Assembly: GCA_016584305.1 (NCBI GenBank)
Contig: JACEEZ010003777.1
Location: forward strand, 27,971 to 91,970
Length of the DNA stretch: 64,000 nucleotides
Origin: Chionoecetes opilio
Taxonomy: Eukaryota; Arthropoda; Malacostraca; Decapoda; Majidae
Direction of reading: 5' to 3'
The translations under genes and the position numbers were made by a program. The notes below the pieces were generated by a model that had not been told where the DNA came from, did no database searches, and saw only the letters and a list, made by a program, of their open reading frames with translations. This document shows, one piece after another, positions 1 through 11,092 of this stretch. Position 1 is the stretch's first letter. Every line of letters begins with the position of its first letter.

Positions 1-903
1 GACACAGACTTAAATATACAATGTAAAGATCACGGCACTTGATAATATGACGTGCGTGTTACGAAGACCGGGCAAACATATCAGCGGCCGATAGTGTTTG
101 AAGATAGTGTGGATAGTGTTGAAGGTGTTCGCAGTGTGTGGGGCGTGTGGCCTCACTCTGGTGCACAGCCCCGCCTGGCCACCATGGCGTCCAGTTCTTG
201 CCGCCACGCCTCCCTATCGTTACTCAGGGCGTGCAGACGGTTGCCCCACTGCAGCAGGAGGCCCTCGCGGTTGTGGGAGTAGTCTTCGTACCGCAGCTCG
301 CGCTCCTTGACGGGCTGGGGCACGTCGGCCACGTTGAAGCGCAATTTCCGGGCCCGGGCAGTGTCGGGCACTTGCTCACCCTCGGCGGTGGGCTTCGCTC
401 TATATTTATTACGCATCTTCTGCCGCTGGTCGGCGTCCAACTCATCGTTGAGTTGGACAACCCTGCCCCGCCGGGCTTCCAGACGTTCGCGGTGTTGCCG
501 TTCAAACACGCGATACTGTCGCCGAAGCTCAGCAAGACTCGTCGTCTTGCTGCATTCCGTACAGTTAAACAGCAGGAGGCAGTGTTCACACCTCAGGCTG
601 AACACTGAGTCACCCTGCTGCGACGGCGGGCCGTCACCCTTCCGCGCAGGGGCACTCCTCGCGTCCCTCCCGGCGGGTACGGTCGTGTCCGGGGCTTGAC
701 TCACGATCTGAGCGGCCTTAATGTTCTCGTGAACATTTCCGTCCCTTGACGGCATTGGCGACTGGGAGGAACACGCACGCGCGTGCCCCCGTTCCTTCCT
801 AGCACCGTCACTCCTCACTGAGGCCACGCGGCGCGCCCCAGGTGTCGGGGCAGCCTAACCGAACACCTTGGTCGAGGTGTACTCGGGGCATTGGCGGCCG
901 GCA
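1..903 (-). repeat. Inverted copy of the 3.5-kb unit's gene-like 3' part
   Basis: The reverse complement of 1-900 matches 4165-4990 and 7660-8560. Landmarks include the segment at 1-90 (GACGTGCGTGTTACGAAG, with TAAAGATCACGGCAC just upstream) and the segment around 860-900 (CTTGGTCGAGGTGTACTC). The copy runs off the left edge of the window. On its right it stops abruptly at about 901-904, where a SINE body begins. It is in the opposite orientation to the tandem units that follow, so the array has a head-to-head break here. Confidence 0.8.
153..755 (-). CDS. Uncharacterised 200-aa protein with a CxxC-x5-CxxC motif, in the inverted copy of the repeat unit
   Basis: This frame is open for 200 codons from ATG at 753-755 to TGA at 153-155. 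The frame also stays open upstream to about 827, but without an ATG. The protein is Arg/Glu/Ala-rich. Cysteines 56, 59, 65 and 68 form C-x2-C-x5-C-x2-C (RCEHCLLLFNCTEC), a spacing that could bind one zinc ion. It is followed by a highly charged stretch (LAELRRQYRVFERQHRERLE) that may form a helix or coiled coil. I do not recognise the family. Two further copies of the same region, at 4320-4860 and 7820-8400 on the opposite strand, carry many frameshifts, so only this copy reads through. The ATG follows a CAG that could be a 3' splice site, so this may be a terminal exon rather than a whole gene. It could also belong to a transposon or a multicopy host gene. Confidence 0.4.
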   Translation of the reverse strand: MPSRDGNVHENIKAAQIVSQAPDTTVPAGRDARSAPARKGDGPPSQQGDSVFSLRCEHCLLLFNCTECSKTTSLAELRRQYRVFERQHRERLEARRGRVVQLNDELDADQRQKMRNKYRAKPTAEGEQVPDTARARKLRFNVADVPQPVKERELRYEDYSHNREGLLLQWGNRLHALSNDREAWRQELDAMVARRGCAPE

Positions 904-1093
904 GATTGCGATTGCGAGTGCATCGGAGGACACAGGGGGGCGGCATGAGCCTCCTAATCACAGGCGTCACTATAAAAATCCTGCCTGCGCCACCACGGGC
1001 GAGGACCAACCATTACAGCCCTCAAGTGAACTTCCAGAGACTACCAACCGATCCCTGGATCACCACTGCCTACAGGCGCTATAGGCACAAATG
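904..1093 (+). mobile_element. SINE body, 5'-truncated copy
   Basis: This segment aligns well with 61335-61510: GCGAGTGCATCGGA, GGGGGGCGGCATGAG, CACAGGCGTCACTATAAAAA and a final ACTGCCTACAGG run. The copy at 61.2 kb carries a tRNA-like head upstream that is absent here, so this copy is truncated at its 5' end. It is fused directly to the inverted gene-like segment and is followed by a CA microsatellite (1107-1140). Confidence 0.75.
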
Positions 1094-1104
1094 TTATAAA
1101 AACA

Positions 1105-1142
<38 letters not shown>

Positions 1143-1186
1143 AGGGAAACTTGACAAAAAACTAAATACACAAAATCACTGACTAA

Positions 1187-2071
1187 GGGCCGATTTCTCA
1201 GTCGTCCCCTTTCGTTGGAGTCCTTACCAACGAACGGCCATTTCCATCCCCAACAACAAAATCCGATTTCTTAGTCGTCTTTTGGGCCGCTGTTGGTTTG
1301 TATCGATACCATAGATTGGAACCTTTGGGGACGCCGGGTTGGGCAGCCTAGTGCCTCCCCAACAATGCTTACTAATGCAATTATTTATCAAATACCATTA
1401 ATTGCTACTTCCATATGGTTATATTTTCTTCTGAAAAAGATGTAAACAATTATCAGACAACGCATCAACACGTTAGAGGGTTATGATGAAAGAAAAAGAA
1501 AAGTTTTAAAAGAACTTGGATGGCCGCGGTGAATGCACGTCACCACCTGTCAAGCAGACAACATATTTTTCACGCCTATCTGCCTTAATAAATTATTTTA
1601 TCTGTCGCCCTATATTCTTCTATAATTCAGTAATATTGTAGGTATATATGCGTAAGATACACAAAAGTGGTTATATGTGAACTTGTTATTATAAATAAAA
1701 GTAATAATTATAAATAAGAATTTAAATTATATATAAATTAATATAATATAATTTATATATAATCAAATATAACAAAATATAATTTATAAATTAAAGTAGA
1801 ATATTATAAATAATCGTTGTTATTATTTATATGTGTGTGAATAGTAATTATTTACTGACTTTGGATGGAATATTTACATTTTCCGCCACTCAGGCATACC
1901 AACAGTACCGAATCTGCCGTCTTTGATTCGTTGGGATCCTTACCATGTTGGGGAGCTCCTGGTTCACGAAAACAGCGACTAAGAAATCGGATCTCTTTGT
2001 TAGTAAGGACTGTTACCAGGTTGGTAAGGCTTTTGGTTAGGGAGCTTACCAAAGGACTAAGAAATCGGCCC
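1187..2071. mobile_element. PIF/Harbinger-type non-autonomous DNA transposon (885 bp)
   Basis: The ends are inverted repeats beginning GGGCCGATTTCTYAGTC (left at 1187, right reverse complement ending at 2071). They are flanked by a 3-bp duplication TAA (1184-1186 and 2072-2074). TAA/TTA target duplications are characteristic of PIF/Harbinger elements. A second, subterminal inverted copy of the motif lies inside (ATCCGATTTCTTAGTCGTC at about 1260; CTAAGAAATCGGATC at about 1979). The centre (1620-1850) is AT-rich and no transposase is visible. The tandem units at 5570 and 9145 have uninterrupted sequence at the same place, which confirms the boundaries. Confidence 0.85.
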
Positions 2072-5000
2072 TAAATGACTAACTGGCTGGCTGTCTGGCT
2101 GGTTGGCTAACTGACTGACTGACTGGCTGACTGAAACACATACCACCCCCTATCTCCCCTTCCTCTACCTAACACTGTCCTACTTATCTACCTACCTGCA
2201 CACACACACACCACACACTCACCGGCTCTATTCACACAAATGGCTGCTAATGGCACAACCTCCCTCGCCAGCGGTTGGTGGAACTAGAAAACGGACACCG
2301 CTAAGGGGCCTGGGCCCACCACCCACCAGTGACCAGTTCAACATACGCGTGTTGTACAGGAATCGTTTCCTGTCAGAGACACCGCTAGGTTGGGCCCAGG
2401 GAGAGGGAGGATATAGGGAGAGGATGAACGAGCATTAGGTACATAAGTAATTTCTGACTGGAGTGCCAAGAAATGAACATCAATAAAAAGGAAAATATTG
2501 TAATATATGTTATAACATTTGAGCAGAAAAAAAACCCATAAGTTAAAGGTTGTTTGTTGAAAAAAATCGAACAGTAGACACCTAAGCCGAGGCAGAAAAA
2601 CACAGATCTATGTGGAAAAACCTAGGCGTGGCATCAGTGGCGAGGGTGTGAAACAGGCGCCTGGCGGTGTGAAAAGGATATTTTCAATTTCAGTTAAGTA
2701 GATAAAATACATTGAAAACATTAGCCATTTTTCTATGTGCCTGCGACCCATTAAAATTTATCTCGCGACACAACTTTGGGTCGCGACCCATAGTTTGAGA
2801 ACCACTGCAGACTAATGGCATGGTAAAGGGAGGGTTATAAAGGGCGCTCTTGAGTTTATCTGAGAACAAAGGGCAGACAAGGGAGGAGGAGGAGGAGAGA
2901 TAATAGGGAAGAAGAAGAGGGCAGGAATATGGAAGGAAGGAAAATATAGGAGGAGGAAAAAAAAGAAACAGATAGATACCGGAGACCCCCCGGCGTAAAA
3001 CGAGGGATTGCTCTCCTCTCCTCTCTCTCTCTCTCCCCCCTCTCTCTCTCTCTCTCTCTTCTCTCCAAGTGATTTTTTGCTTTTTTTCAATATCTCTCAT
3101 TTTTGGATTTTATTTTAAAATTATAAAATTATAACGCCGTTTTAGTATGTATTTTTAGGGTACCTTCTACCTAATAATTAAAAGGGTGGGTAATTATTTA
3201 AGGTAGGTATATATTTTGTTACCTTTTTGCTTTTTTTGGCTCCCCAATCCGGGGCTTTATTTTCTTTTGTTTTTTTCCATTAGTTTCTCTCCCCAATCAA
3301 AACCCTCACCTTCATCAGTAGTGAAGTTTTGGGCGCCTCAGCGTGTGTCCTGGAGTGAACCCGGCGTACCTTGTCCCAGGTTCTATTCTTTTTAAAAACT
3401 CTAATCTCTTTGCCAACCCCAACCCCTTTTCCCATTTTTGACGTCACCCTAACACCCCACGGGGGTCTCACCAAACCTTCCCATGCCCCAAGAATGGATC
3501 TATCAGATCAGTGTTGTTTGAGATCGTGAGTGCCGGGGGGGGCCACCCCTGGGAGGACCGGGCCTCGTGGCGGGGGGCCTGGCAGCGCGGGGCCTTTGGG
3601 GGCTCAGACCCCCGGCCCTTCAGAAACCGAGCGTGTGGAGCAGATGAAGGAGGAGGAGGAAGTACGGATGAGAAGGGGGAAGAATAGTGGAGAAGGCGGA
3701 GGCGTGGGGGGAAATGAAAGAGGAGCGGAGTGTGGAGACAGAGAAGGGTTCCGGTGTGGGTTGGGGGGAGAAGAAGTACTGGATAGAAGGAGGAGGAAGT
3801 AGTGGAAAAGGGCGGAGGCCTGGGGAAAATAAGGAGGAGCGGGAGTTTGGGGGGGAGAAAGAGAAGGTTGGGTTGCGTTGAGGAGGGGGGAAAAGTAGGA
3901 TGAGAAGGGAGGAGGAAGTAGTGGAGAGGCGGAGGCCTGGGGGAAAATGAAAGGGGGGAGCAGGAGACTGTGGAGACGAGAAGGTTCCGGGGGGGCGTTA
4001 GGAGGAGGAGGAGACGAGAAGGCTGGGGAGGTGCAGGTTGCGGTGTGCTTGAGGAAGAGCAGGAGAAGCAAGAGGAGGAGAAGGGAAAAGGGAGAAGAAG
4101 GGGAGGAGAAGGGAGGAGAAGCAGCGGCCAGTAGCAAGGGGGCGAGAAGTCAACGCCAGCGTGCTAAGGAATCTCCCGGCCGCCAAATGCCCCAGTACAC
4201 CTCGACCAAGGTTTTTTGGTTTAGGCTGCCCCGCACCTGGGGCGCGGGCGGGCCTCGTGAGGAGTGACGGTGCTGGAAGGAAAGGGCGCACGCGCGTGCG
4301 TGTTTCCCAGTCGCCAATGCCGTCAAGGACGGAAATGTTCCGAGAACATTAAGGCCGCCAGATCGTGAGTAAAACCCCCGGGGACACGACCGTACCCGCC
4401 GGGAGGGACGGAGGAGTGCCCCTGCGCGGAAGGTTGACGGCCCGCCGTCGCAGCAGAGTATCAGGTTCACCCTGAGGTGTGAACACGCCTCCGCTTTTTA
4501 ACTGTACGGAATGCACAAGACGAGAGTTTGCTGAGCTTCGGCGACAGTATACGTTTTTGGGACGGCAACACCCCAACGTTTGGAAGCCCGGGGGGGCAAA
4601 CCCAAAATTGGGGGGGACCAAAAAAAAAGATGGTAATAAATATAGAGGGGAAGCCCACCCCCGAGGGTGAGCAAGTGCCCGACATGCCCGGGCCCCCCGG
4701 AAATTGCCCAAACCCCCTCCCCACCCGCAAAGGGTTACAAAAAAAACCCCACACTGCGGGGGCCCTCCTGCTGCAGTGGGGCACCGTCTGCCGCCCTGAG
4801 AAACGTAGGGAGGCGTGGGGGCAAAATGGACGCCATGGGGCCGGGGCGGGCTGTGCCCCAGGTGAGGCCACACGCCCCCATGCGAACACTTAAACCTATC
4901 CACACTACTAAAACACTTGGGCCGCTGAATGTTTGCCGGTCTTCGTAACACGCACGTCATTTTATAAAGTGCCGTGATCTTTCATGTCATCATCTCAACT

Positions 5001-5569
5001 GTCTGTGTAAAACCCTTTCTTTTGATTCCTATATTTACCAATATTATACCAATATTATACCAATATTATACCAATATTATCCCAAATTTGTTCAGGCGAC
5101 AGGGGCGGGAATTTGGGTTTGGTTTCTTCTTTAAATTTTTTCCTGAAAAACCTGTTTTATGAAATTCAAAAAACAAAAAAAAAAAAAAAAACAAAAAAAA
5201 AAAAAAAAAAAAAAAAACAGGAAAGTAAATCAGCAAACACGTACACAAAAGGTGCAATATTCCCATGCTAATAGGCAGTGGGGGTTAATTTTGTCACCCC
5301 CCCCCACAATTATGAAAAACAAAACAAATAGCTACTTAAAAAATCCCCCTAACAGGGAAAAAAATCATATATGAAAATACATAAAATGAACATTTATAAG
5401 CTTAACATATATTATTATATATGCCGGGGGCTAAATACCATCACACCACACACACACGCACACCACCCACGCAACACACAACACACACACAAAACACACA
5501 CACACACCCACACACACCCCACACCACACACACAATAAAAAACCCTTTTGAAAAAAAAATAATACCCAA
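2072..5569 (+). repeat. Tandem unit A of the 3.5-kb repeat
   Basis: The unit begins in the ACTGGCTGGCTG-rich tract and repeats at 5570 (unit B) and 9145 (partial unit C). In order it holds: the GACTGGCTGACTG tract, a block ending in a hAT-like terminus (GGGTCGCGACCC ... GTTTGAGAACCACTG at about 2780-2805), CT-rich sequence (3020-3062), a promoter-like block with TGACGTCA (about 3438), a purine-rich gene-like region (3480-4140), the degenerate homologue of the 153-755 frame (4165-4860), AATATTATACC repeats, an A-rich stretch (5165-5218) and CA-rich sequence. Confidence 0.8.
3484..4860 (+). pseudogene. Degenerate gene-like segment in unit A
   Basis: The segment starts near CCATGCCCCAAGAATGGAT, just downstream of a TGACGTCA palindrome. 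It runs through GC-rich and purine-rich sequence with imperfect repeats of about 110 bp (GAAGTACTGGATGAGAAG-like, 3640-4060), and then into a copy of the 153-755 frame. That frame is broken by several frameshifts, including at the CxxC motif near 4475-4515. No intact product can be read. The purine-rich part gives long opposite-strand proline/serine frames that are composition artefacts. The function is unknown. Confidence 0.5.
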
Positions 5570-8500
5570 AAAATCACTGCTAACTGACTAACTGGCTGGC
5601 TGTCGGCGGGTTGGCAAACTGATTGACTGATGGCTGACTGAAACACATACCACCCCCCTATCTCCCCTTCCTCTACCTAACACGTCCTACTTTTTCTACC
5701 CCTGCACAACAACACCACAACTCACCGGCTCTATTCACCAAATGGCTGTAATGGCACAACCTCCCCGCCAGCGGGTGGTGGAATAAAAACGGACCCGCTA
5801 AGGGCCTGGGCCCACCCCCTCCATGCCCATTTCCCCAACATACGCGGTTGTACGGGAATCTTTCTGTCAGAAAACCCCGCTGGGTTGGGCCCAGGAAGGG
5901 AGGTATAGGGGAGGTGAACGAGCTTTGGGTACAAAAAGTAATTTCTGCTGGGTGCCAAGAAATAAACATCAAAAAAAGGAAAATATTGTAATATATGTTA
6001 TAACTTTTGAGCAGAAAAAAAACCCATAAGTTAAAGGTTGTTTGTTGAAAAAAATCGAACAGTAGACCCCTTTAACCAGGCAGAAAAACCAGATCTTTTG
6101 GGGAAAAAACCTAGGCGTGGATCAGGGGCGGGGGTGTAAACGGCGCCGGGGCGTGTGAAAAGGATATTTTAAATTTATTGTAATAAATACATTAAAAACA
6201 TTAGCCATTTTTCTTGTGCCTGGACCCTTAAAAATTTTATCTCGCGACCAAAAATTTTGGGTCGCGCCCCTATTTTTAGAACCACTGCAGACAATGGCAT
6301 GGTAAAGGGAGGGTTATAAAGGGCGCTTTTGAGTTTATCTGAGAAAAAAGGGAGAAAAGGGGGAGGAGGGGGAGAGATTAGGGAAAAGAAGAGGGCGGAA
6401 TATGGGGGGAAGGAAAAATTAGGAGGGGAATCAAAAAGAAGAACAATGATATACCAGGAACTCCCCGGGGTTTAAAACGAGGGTATCTCTCTCTCTCTCT
6501 CTCTCTCTCTAAAGCTGAACTTTTGCTTTTTTTAATATCTCTCATTATTGGATATATATATATATATTTAATATATATATATAATTATATATAATATATA
6601 TTAATATATATATATATATTATATATATATATATTATATAATATATATGAACGCCGTATTAGTATGTAATTAGGTCCCTTCTACCAAATTAAAATTAAGG
6701 TAGGTATTATTAAAAGGTGGGGTATCATATTTGTTATCCTTTTGCTTTTCTGCTACCCAATCACAGGGTTTTATTATCTTTTGTGTTATTCCTATTGGTT
6801 GTCCTCCCCCAATCAAAACCCCTCCCTTCATCAGTATGAAGTATTGGGCGGGGCCACGCGTGTGTCCGCGAGTGATACCGGCGTACCTCTGTGCCCAGGT
6901 TTTTTTTCAAACCCTCAAATCTCTTCCAACCCCAACCTTTTTTCCATTTTTGACGTCGCCCTAATCACCCCACGGTGTTCGAAAACAAACATCTCACCAT
7001 GCTCCCAAGAATGGATTATCGCTCAGTGTTGTTTGAGGTCGTGATCCGGGGGGGGCCCCACCCCGGGGAGGACCTGGGCCTGTGGGGGGGGGCCCTGGCA
7101 GCGCTGGGCCTGGCTCAGACCCCCGGCCCTTCAGAACCAGAGCGGTGGAGCGATGAAGGAGGAGGAGGAATACTGGTAAAAAGGGGGAAAAAGTAGTGGA
7201 GAAGGGGGGGCGCTGGGGGAAATGAAAGGGGGGCGGGAGACTGTGGAGACAGAGAAGGTTCCGGTGTGCGTTGGGAGGGGGAAAAGTACTGGATGAGAAG
7301 GGGGAGGAAAGTAGTGGGGAAGGCGGAGGCGCTGGGGAAATGAGGGGGAGCAGGAACTGTGGAGACAGAAAGGGTTTCCCGGGTGTGCTTTTGAGGAGGA
7401 GGAAGAAGTATGGATAAAGGGGGGGGGAAGTAGTGGAAAGGGGCGGAGGGCTGGGGAAATGAAAGAGGGCGGAGATGTGGAAAGAGAAGGTTCCGGGTGG
7501 GGCGTTGAGGGGGAGGAGGAGGACAGAGAAGGTGCGGAGGTGCAGGTTGCGGTGTGCCTTAGGAGAGCGGAAAAAGCAAGAGGAGGAAAGGAAAAGGGAG
7601 AAAAAGGGGGAGGAGAAAGGAGGAGAAGCAGGGGCCAGTACAAGGGGCAGAGTCAAGCCAGCGTGCTAAGGGAATCTGCCGGCCGCCAAATGCCCGAGTA
7701 CACCTCGACCAAGGTGTTCGGTTAGGCTGCCCCAAAAACCGGGGGGCGCGCCGCGTGGCCTATAAGGAGTGCGGTGCTGGGAAAGGGAAAGGGGGGCACG
7801 CGCGTGGTGTTTCCCAGTCGCCAATGCCGTCAAGGGAGGGAAAATTTTCACGAGAACATTAAGGCCGCTCAGATGTGAGTCAACCCCCAAAACCGACCGT
7901 AACCCGGGGGGGGACGCGGGGAGTGCCCCTGCGCGGAAGGGTGACGGCCCGCCATCGCAGCAGGGTGCTCATGTCAGCCTGGGGTAAACTGCCCCCTGCT
8001 TTTTAACTGTACGGAATGCGAAAGGGGGGGACACGAGTCTTGCTGACTTCGCGACAGTTCGCGTGTTTGAAGGCCCAACCGCGAACGTCTGAAGCCCGGC
8101 GGGGGGGGTTGCCCAAACTCAACGATGAGTTGGACGCCGACCAGCGGCAGAAGATGGAATAAATATAGAGCGAACCCACCGCCGAGGGTGAGAAAGGGCC
8201 CCGACCGCCCGGGCCCGGAAATTGCGCTTCACGTGGCCGACGTGCCCCACCCCCGTCAAGGGCGCAGCTGCGGTAAAAAAGACTACTCCCACAACCGCGA
8301 GGGCCTCCTGCGGGCAGGGGGGGCAACCGTTGCAGCCCTGATAACGATAGGGGGGGGGGCGGCAAGAACTGGACGCCATGGTGGCCAGGCGGGGCGTGCA
8401 CCAGAGTGGGGCCACACCCCCCCACCACTGCGAACCCTTTCAACACTATCCCACTATCTTAAACCTATGGGGCCGCTGATATGTTTGCCCGGTCTTCGTA

Positions 8501-9144
8501 ACACGCACGTTATTAAAGTGCCGTGATCTTTACATTGTCATATCTCAATGTCTGTGTCAACCCCTTTTTTTGTTCCTTATTATCCCCAATATTATACCAA
8601 TTTTATACCAATATTATCCCAATTTATCCCAAATATTATACCCAAGTTCACGTGCGACGGGGGCGACATTTGGTGCGTTCTTCTTTGAAATTTTCCATGA
8701 AGGGTGTATGATAAAATTCATAAATTCAGCATCCGCAAACGGGGCCCTTTTTTTTAGCATTGCTAAAGCGAATACAACGAATATGAAAATACAACAGGAA
8801 AGTAAAATCGAAAAACACGACACATAGGTGCAAAATTTTCCCACTGCTAATGAGGCAGGGGGGGTTATGTTGTCCTTCCATAATTATAAAAAAAAAAAAG
8901 ATAGCATTTGAAAATCCCCTAACAGGGTCAAAAAATCATATATGAAAATACATAAAATGAAAGTATAAGCTTAACATATATTTTATATAGTGCCGTCTAA
9001 ATACCATCACACACACACATACACACACACGCCACACACCCACGCACACACACACACCACACACACACGCACCCCACAAACACACACCACACACACACAC
9101 ACACACACGATAAGAAAACCTTGAAAAAAAAAACAAAATCACAA
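5570..9144 (+). repeat. Tandem unit B of the 3.5-kb repeat
   Basis: This unit has the same order of landmarks as unit A: GGCTGGCTG tract at 5590, GGGTCGCGCCC at 6258, AT-rich microsatellite at 6551-6649, promoter-like block at 6800-7010, purine-rich repeats at 7140-7560, homologue of the 153-755 frame at 7680-8400, ATTATACC repeats at 8585-8645 and CA-rich tract at 9005-9108. It differs from A mainly by one-base indels in homopolymers and by runs of G. Confidence 0.8.
6975..8400 (+). pseudogene. Degenerate gene-like segment in unit B
   Basis: An ATG-containing stretch reads MLPRMDYRSVLFEVV near 7000-7045 and continues as an open run (EDLGLWGGALAALGLAQTPG) into purine-rich sequence before stopping. 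The homologue of the CxxC frame follows at about 7820-8400 with frameshifts. This suggests the ancestral unit encoded a protein whose N-terminus is here and whose C-terminus resembles 153-755, possibly with introns. I do not recognise the protein. Confidence 0.4.
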
Positions 9145-9870
9145 AATCACTGACTAACTGATAACTGGCGGGCTGTCTGGCGGGTTTGGCTAACTGCTGA
9201 CTGACTGGCTGACTGAAACACATACCACCCCCTATCCCCTTTTCCTCTTCCAACACTGTCCTATTTATCACCTACCTGCACACACAACACCCCCCAATTT
9301 CACCCTCTATTACCAAATGGCTGCTAAGGGCCCACAACCCCCCTCGCCACGGTTGGGGGAAAACTAAAAAAGGGCACGCAAAGGGGGCCTGGGCCCACCA
9401 CCCACCAGTGACCAGTTCAACATACGCGTGTTGTCGGGAATCGTTTCCTGCAGAGACACCGCAAAAGGTTGGGCCCAGGGAGAGGGAGGATATAGGGAGA
9501 GGTGAACGAGCATTAGGTACAAAGTAATTTCTGACGGGAGTGCCAAAAATAAACATCAATAAAAAGGAAAATATTGTAATATTTTTATAACTTTAGCAGA
9601 AAAACCCCATAATTTAAAAGGTTGTTTTTTAAAAAAAATCGAACAGAGACACCTAAGCCGGGCAAAAAACACAGTCGTGGAAAAAACCTAGGGTGGCATC
9701 AGTGGCGGGGTGGAAAAGGCGCCTGGGGGTGTGAAAAGGGATATTTTCAATTTTCATTTAAGTAGATAAAATACATTGAAAACATTAGCCATTTTTCTAT
9801 GTGCCTGCGACCCATTAAAATTTATCTTGCGACACAACTTTGGGTCGCGACCCAAAGTTTGAGAACCACT
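9145..9870 (+). repeat. Partial tandem unit C, ending at a hAT-like terminus
   Basis: The unit begins with the GACTAACTG/GGCTG tract and follows unit A through GGCCTGGGCCCACCACCC (about 9387), AAAATATTGTAATAT (9569) and the terminal TTTGAGAACCACTG (about 9857-9870). Right after CCACTG it diverges completely from A and B. The array therefore stops at what looks like a transposon end. Confidence 0.75.
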
Positions 9871-10157
9871 GGTGTAAACTATGCCATCGTTCCAAGTAAC
9901 ATCGTTTACTTTTCCAGCATCTTTTAACGACAGCAATTTCATGGCCTCGTGTATCGGTAGTAAGAGTATTGTCGCTAGTTGTGATGAGAAGTCTATCTCT
10001 AATATATCATTATATATGGGCCTGAATACTTTTTTATCTCAAAGGACTGGCCAAGGGCAAAAAAAAGTAACAAAAAGCCCGCTAGCTGCCAGTCCCTATA
10101 AAGAAGACAGTAAGAGATTCCAAAAAGGGGTTTGTGCCAATCTAGTTTGATATAGAA
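9871..10157. other. Unique sequence, no gene recognised
   Basis: This is the boundary sequence to the right of the tandem array. A short open frame is present at 9881-10150 (89 codons, beginning MPSFQVTSFTFPASF). It has no recognisable domain and no flanking splice signals, so I do not call it a gene. Confidence 0.4.
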
Positions 10158-10252
10158 CTGCATAGACTATAGTGTCCCATGAGGGTATTCATGATAAGAT
10201 ATGAACCCTTAAGTTGATATAAAAAGCTTTCGAAAATAACTTACAATATAAT
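10158..10252 (+). repeat. Dispersed repeat, copy 1 (about 95 bp)
   Basis: CTGCATAGACTATAGTG, then ATGAACCCTTAAGTTGATA and AACTTACAA recur at 13584-13671 with a few substitutions and indels. The class is unknown. Confidence 0.7.
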
Positions 10253-10639
10253 TTTCTTGGGAATGTTTTGTAATGCTCACTTCCTTTCTATAATGAGCTT
10301 CCTTGAGTACAGCCACATGCCCCTCTCTCCCCTTTCTCTATTTCATCCTTACCTGGTATTACTATAATCATGTTGCTGCAGCTACACTCAAACTTCCAAG
10401 AATTCTCATCGTTACGGAGCCGCAAGGAAGAAAGAAAGACGTAAGAAATGATGATGCAATATTGATTATCTACAATTCTGAAAATCTGTTTATGCGTAAC
10501 ATGTATCAATATTGTTAAAGAGTATTTCTACCTGTAATCAGTGTAAAAAGTCATGTTAGTATTATGTGTTGTCAATATTACTTCTATAAATTTATCTTTA
10601 CTTGCGGTGCATTTGGCCCTAAAATAAACCCATTTTTTA

Positions 10640-11092
10640 CCCTTCTGGTGGTGGTGGTTGTGGTGGTGATGGTGGTAGTTGTGGTGGTGGTAGTGATGGT
10701 GGTGGTGGTGGTGGTGAAGGTGGTGGTAGTAGTGGTGGTGGTGATGGTGGTGGTGGTGGTGGTGGTAGTGATGGTGGTGATGGTGGGGGGTGGGGGTGGG
10801 GTGGTGGTGGGGTTGGTAGTATTGGTGGGGGTAGTGGGGGTGGTGGTGGTGGGTGATGTGGTGAGGGTGGTGGTGATGGTGGGGGGTGGGGGTGGTGGTG
10901 GTGTAGTGATGGTATCGGGGTGTTGTTTTTTTTGGTGGTGGTGGTGGTAATGGTGGTGGATTTGTGGGGGGGGGGTAGTGATGGGGGGGTTGTAGTGATG
11001 GTAGTCGTGGTGTTGTTGTTGTTGGTGGTGGTGGTGGTAATGGTGGTGGTGATGGTGGTGGTGGTAGTGATGGTGGTGGTGGTAGTGGTGGA
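10640..11092 (+). repeat. GGT/GAT trinucleotide microsatellite
   Basis: About 450 bp of interrupted (TGG)n with TGA/TAG variants. All long frames here are translations of the repeat. 10253-10639, upstream, holds nothing I recognise. Confidence 0.95.

Noticed and set aside
3604..4137. Long minus-strand Pro/Ser/Leu-rich frames opposite purine-rich DNA (also 6994-7656)
   Set aside because: They are composition artefacts of GGA/GAAG repeats, with no domain and no conservation of frame between units.
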